Below, piece after piece: positions 62,201-64,000 of a DNA stretch of 64,000 nt. How positions within the stretch are numbered: the stretch's first letter is position 1; each line of letters opens with the position of its first letter. The stretch comes from Ornithodoros turicata. Lineage: Eukaryota > Arthropoda > Arachnida > Ixodida > Argasidae. The notes beneath the pieces are model-generated. The model saw nothing but the letters and a program-made list of their open reading frames with translations. It was not told where the DNA came from and did no database searches. The position numbers and the translations under genes were made by a program. The stretch is taken from the NCBI RefSeq assembly GCF_037126465.1, contig NC_088207.1:39306143-39370142 (forward strand). Reading direction: 5' to 3'.

Positions 62201-64000
62201 ACGAAGCGTGGAGGAATTCTTTTGCTGAGCAATGAGCATTTTTGTGACGCACCTACGCGAGATCGCACACGATTCCCCATAAACACCTTGTGCTACGCTG
62301 CGAGATTCAGGGTGGATAAGATTACCTGCGGGATGGATCAATGGCCATTTTTCTCTCTGTTGGCACTCGGCCCGACTGTCAACAGATTCGCGGAACAAAT
62401 GGGTGTGTAATAAGACAACAGCTGACGGCACTTGAGCGCTTGGCAAAACGCCATAACGGATCGAATAGCATACATCAACATGGCCGTGATTTCGCAGGTG
62501 ATCGGTTTCTGCTTGTAGCACCTGTTTATGACCTCTATCTGTTAGACTAAGGAATTACGCCACGGCAACTGTGATCATTAGCGATGCTACATCTGACCTG
62601 CGGTCTTTGCCCATTTCTGTGCCATGGACCAGATTTTAACTCGGCTTCTGTCGCTCCCTCATTAGCTGTCAGAAGCTTTCTTAACTGTACGGACGACCCA
62701 GTGTCCTTCAGACACAAAAGGTTCTGACATTAAGTGTGACTACCTGCATGCTAATATGCCAATCAGCAACGACTCCAACATAGCGCTACCTATTAATTAC
62801 CCTTCTAACCTCCACTACAGCGCTTCAGCATTGTCCAGCAGCGTGCTGTAAGCAGTTCCTGTTTGCGATGTAGACGTTGGAGAAGGCAGATTCATCCAGT
62901 CACGGATACAGATCCGTATACCTGACAGTATTTGTGTCCCGATCGGGGTCCCGATATCCTATGACCCCCTCCCCCATCAACTTCCGTGGTCACATAAGGC
63001 TTCAAATTACCTTAGACGGTACATGTAGCTGCTGTCCAAGGTCGGACCTTCCCCCCCTTTCTTTTCTTTTTTTTTTTTATAGAAAAGTTGCTGCTTTTTG
63101 GCCGCCTCCTGTACCGCTTGTGGTGCAATAAATGAAATGAAATGAAAAAAATTCACAAGCTCACAAATGTCTCACATTCTGTTTCCTTATATTGCCAGTC
63201 TTCGCTTCTGAGCAATGGTTCCCTATAACCATGAACCCTGTTTTCTTTTATGCAGGGAAACGTGCATTGTGGGCATTATTACCTTGTTATGTGTATGTTT
63301 GCCTTCCGCACAATGCCGCATCGACCAGCAGCGCATCGGGCACGCGCATTCTCCAGCACGTCAGTGGATTCACAACATCAGGAAACTCTTTCACGAGCTC
63401 ACGGATCTGGCACACAATGTATGTACATAGTGCACAAAGCATGCTTCCACATAGTCCATTTCCTTAAGCTCTTCCGCTTGCATATACATTTTCTTTTCAC
63501 GAGGGAGGTAAACGCATGCCGTAACGTTGCATTTAACTAAATGGGAAAGGCAGGACTGCCTGACAGCTAGACTGCCATCCACTATGTAGATAACTAAACG
63601 TTTGCGTAATGTTATGTATAAGGTATGTAGATTACAGCGTACTGACCTTTGTGTGCTTTATCTTTTTTTCTGTTTTCTGTTTATCAATTTTTATTTCACT
63701 TAGGTTGGAAAGCCTATCAAACATGGCGTGAATTACTTTGAGAAGGTGAGGACGTTCATTTTAATGTTTTGCTCCTCTCTAATGCAAGCCCGTGTCTTGA
63801 CATTAATGTCTTGTTTTTTTTTTTTTGTTTTTTTTTCCCTGCCTTTCGTTTTCTTTCTCTGAATAGGAAATTACGAAACTTTCTAAATTTGGAGTCAACT
63901 ACTGCTCGGCGTGCACCATGGCCACGACGCTCGTAAGGAAACTACTTCAGGAAGGCGAATCAGAAAAGCACATTATATCCATGCTCAAGACGAGCTGCAA
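50224..64000 (+). CDS. Secreted saposin-B-domain protein, 5' part (4 exons, runs off the window)
   Basis: Exons: 50224-50231 (ATG AGG AG), 63256-63418, 63704-63745, 63867-64000 onward. Joining exon 1 to exon 2 restores AGG and gives MRRETCIVGIITLLCVCLPS, a textbook signal peptide with likely cleavage after SAQC or nearby. The later junctions are phase 0. Exon 4 has FGVNYCSACTMATTLVRKLL and ends at MLKTSC, the first half of a saposin-B domain with its Cys pair and a third Cys. Such domains bind lipid and occur free or at the amino end of enzymes such as acid sphingomyelinase and acyloxyacyl hydrolase; the downstream part needed to decide is off the edge. The 13-kb intron 1 hosts the BEL element. 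The exon 2-4 chain is secure; the micro-exon is inferred from donor, phase and signal peptide. Confidence 0.75.
52502..52636 (-). repeat. Foldback MITE family A, copy 2 (inverted relative to copy 1)
   Basis: ACACAATGTACTGAAAGTCG ... CTTTCAGTACATTGTGCT. The centre (AAGGCCTTGAACAGACTAG, AAGAACATTGATAAGA) is the inverse complement of the centre of copy 1 at 298-436. An extra TACATTGTGCTGCTTGG end-like fragment follows at 52681. Confidence 0.87.
53341..53609 (-). repeat. BEL/Pao 3' LTR
   Basis: In element orientation it starts TGTAACAGAACACG and ends TTTTGCAACA. It appears identical to 59055-59323. Confidence 0.93.
53641..58993 (-). pseudogene. BEL/Pao gag-pol polyprotein with one frameshift
   Basis: The first ATG after the primer site is at 58993; the frame stays open to 54149 (about 1614 codons). 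The order is coiled-coil-like gag (EELKQLNNEFEQYLK), CX2C motifs and zinc knuckle CFRCTKTGHRSREC, aspartic protease (GVIDGGSQRTF), RT with the YVDD box at 56254-56243, RNase H (TFTDASPLAYGACI) and integrase. The integrase has an HHCC finger ending CTVCAK, Asp in VGVDFAGPL, Asp in YSDNAKTF and Glu in GWWERM. The frame then shifts at about 54165-54150, in an A/T-rich stretch after the catalytic Glu, and the integrase tail (VLTEVEGVINSRPLTFV to HLYPLE) continues in another frame to 53641. Apart from this one shift no lesion was seen. Confidence 0.9.
59055..59323 (-). repeat. BEL/Pao 5' LTR
   Basis: A 269-bp LTR, the partner of 53341-53609. It should contain the element promoter, which faces against the host gene. 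Confidence 0.93.
59340..59435 (+). repeat. Low-complexity AAATGGTAA / TCTC tract
   Basis: AATAAATAAATGGTAA units followed by a short (TC)n run, directly right of the BEL insertion. Confidence 0.6.
59436..60276. other. No gene recognised
   Basis: Intronic sequence of the saposin-domain gene between the BEL element and the tandem array. Only short unsupported frames are present. Confidence 0.5.
60277..60425 (+). repeat. Tandem array of GTCAAGAGATCCAAC-like units (left)
   Basis: About eight units with variable spacing. A larger module, GATCCAACYGGTCACGTGAC plus AGGCGAGTCA, occurs twice. Confidence 0.8.
61202..61355. repeat. GTCAAGAGATCCAAC-like array with orientation switch (right)
   Basis: Direct units up to about 61307, then the same units inverted (GGATCTCTTGACTCGATGG, GTTGGGTCTCTTGAC). 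Together with 60277-60425 they bracket 0.8 kb that has no gene and includes a (CA)n tract near 61012-61027. Confidence 0.8.
61340..61840 (+). pseudogene. 3' end of a non-LTR retrotransposon (LINE) ORF2
   Basis: RTALTFSSNWE / PYSAHLLFKLGNPDSPSCSE is followed by CCVLEDAEHMLFRCRKIR, the Cys-His region after the reverse transcriptase domain in jockey/I/CR1-like elements. Then, in a shifted frame, come LLGPASSDKALRALEDFL and a stop. CATCACCATCACCATC near 61965 may be part of its 3' tail. Only the last 500 bases are present, as usual for 5'-truncated LINEs. Confidence 0.7.
61990..63200. other. No gene recognised
   Basis: Final 1.2 kb of intron 1 of the saposin-domain gene. Open frames of up to 118 codons overlap in several phases without family resemblance. 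A T-rich tract at 63060-63080 is followed by repeated AATGAAATGAAATGA near 63127. Confidence 0.5.

Noticed and set aside
63215..63255. ATG at 63215 as the start of the saposin-domain protein
   Set aside because: It would place charged and polar residues (VPYNHEPCFLL) before the signal peptide and read through a good acceptor, TTTTATGCAG. The micro-exon model fits better, though this start is not excluded.

Overview
This is eukaryotic genomic DNA, most likely from a tick or another acarine. Its genes are split into small exons by long introns. It carries three mariner copies of one family, a Ty3/gypsy element, a BEL/Pao element, tRNA-derived SINE-like copies and many foldback MITEs. No bacterial operons, ribosome binding sites or CRISPR arrays are present. 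The organism is inferred from gene structure and repeat style; nothing in the sequence names it.

Four protein-coding genes can be assembled exon by exon, with every intron phase matching. (1) 717-10717, plus strand: the 3' nine exons of a kainate/AMPA-type ionotropic glutamate receptor. The amino-terminal domain lies off the left edge. Glutamate-contact residues are kept, but the M3 gating motif is lost. (2) 33628-12705, minus strand: a nine-exon phospholipid scramblase of 572 residues with a long Pro/Ala/Lys-rich amino-terminal extension and an extra predicted membrane segment. (3) 34999-42066, plus strand: a complete ten-exon SLC22 (organic cation/anion transporter) gene of 541 residues. 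It lies head-to-head with the scramblase gene, 1.4 kb apart. (4) 50224 to the right edge, plus strand: the start of a secreted saposin-B-domain protein. A TATA box and an 8-base coding first exon are followed by a 13-kb intron, then a signal-peptide exon and two more exons.

Mobile elements fill the introns. Mariner copy 1 (5662-6589) is in the receptor gene, copy 2 (10830-11766) just downstream of it, and copy 3 (36102-37394) in SLC22 intron 1. The decayed gypsy element (15733-20242) is in scramblase intron 5, between exons 5 and 6. The young BEL/Pao element (53341-59323) has apparently identical LTRs, a 5-bp target duplication and one obvious frameshift, and sits in the big saposin-gene intron. 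Non-autonomous elements include a foldback family with copies at both ends of the window in opposite orientation, a 547-bp near-total palindrome, a nested pair at 43.76-45.37 kb and a hAT-like MITE with a perfect 8-bp target duplication.

The genes are unrelated in function and do not form a pathway; all except the saposin-domain protein are membrane proteins. The most interesting biological signal is the receptor, with ligand-binding residues retained and channel-gating residues replaced. The unusual amino terminus of the scramblase comes second.
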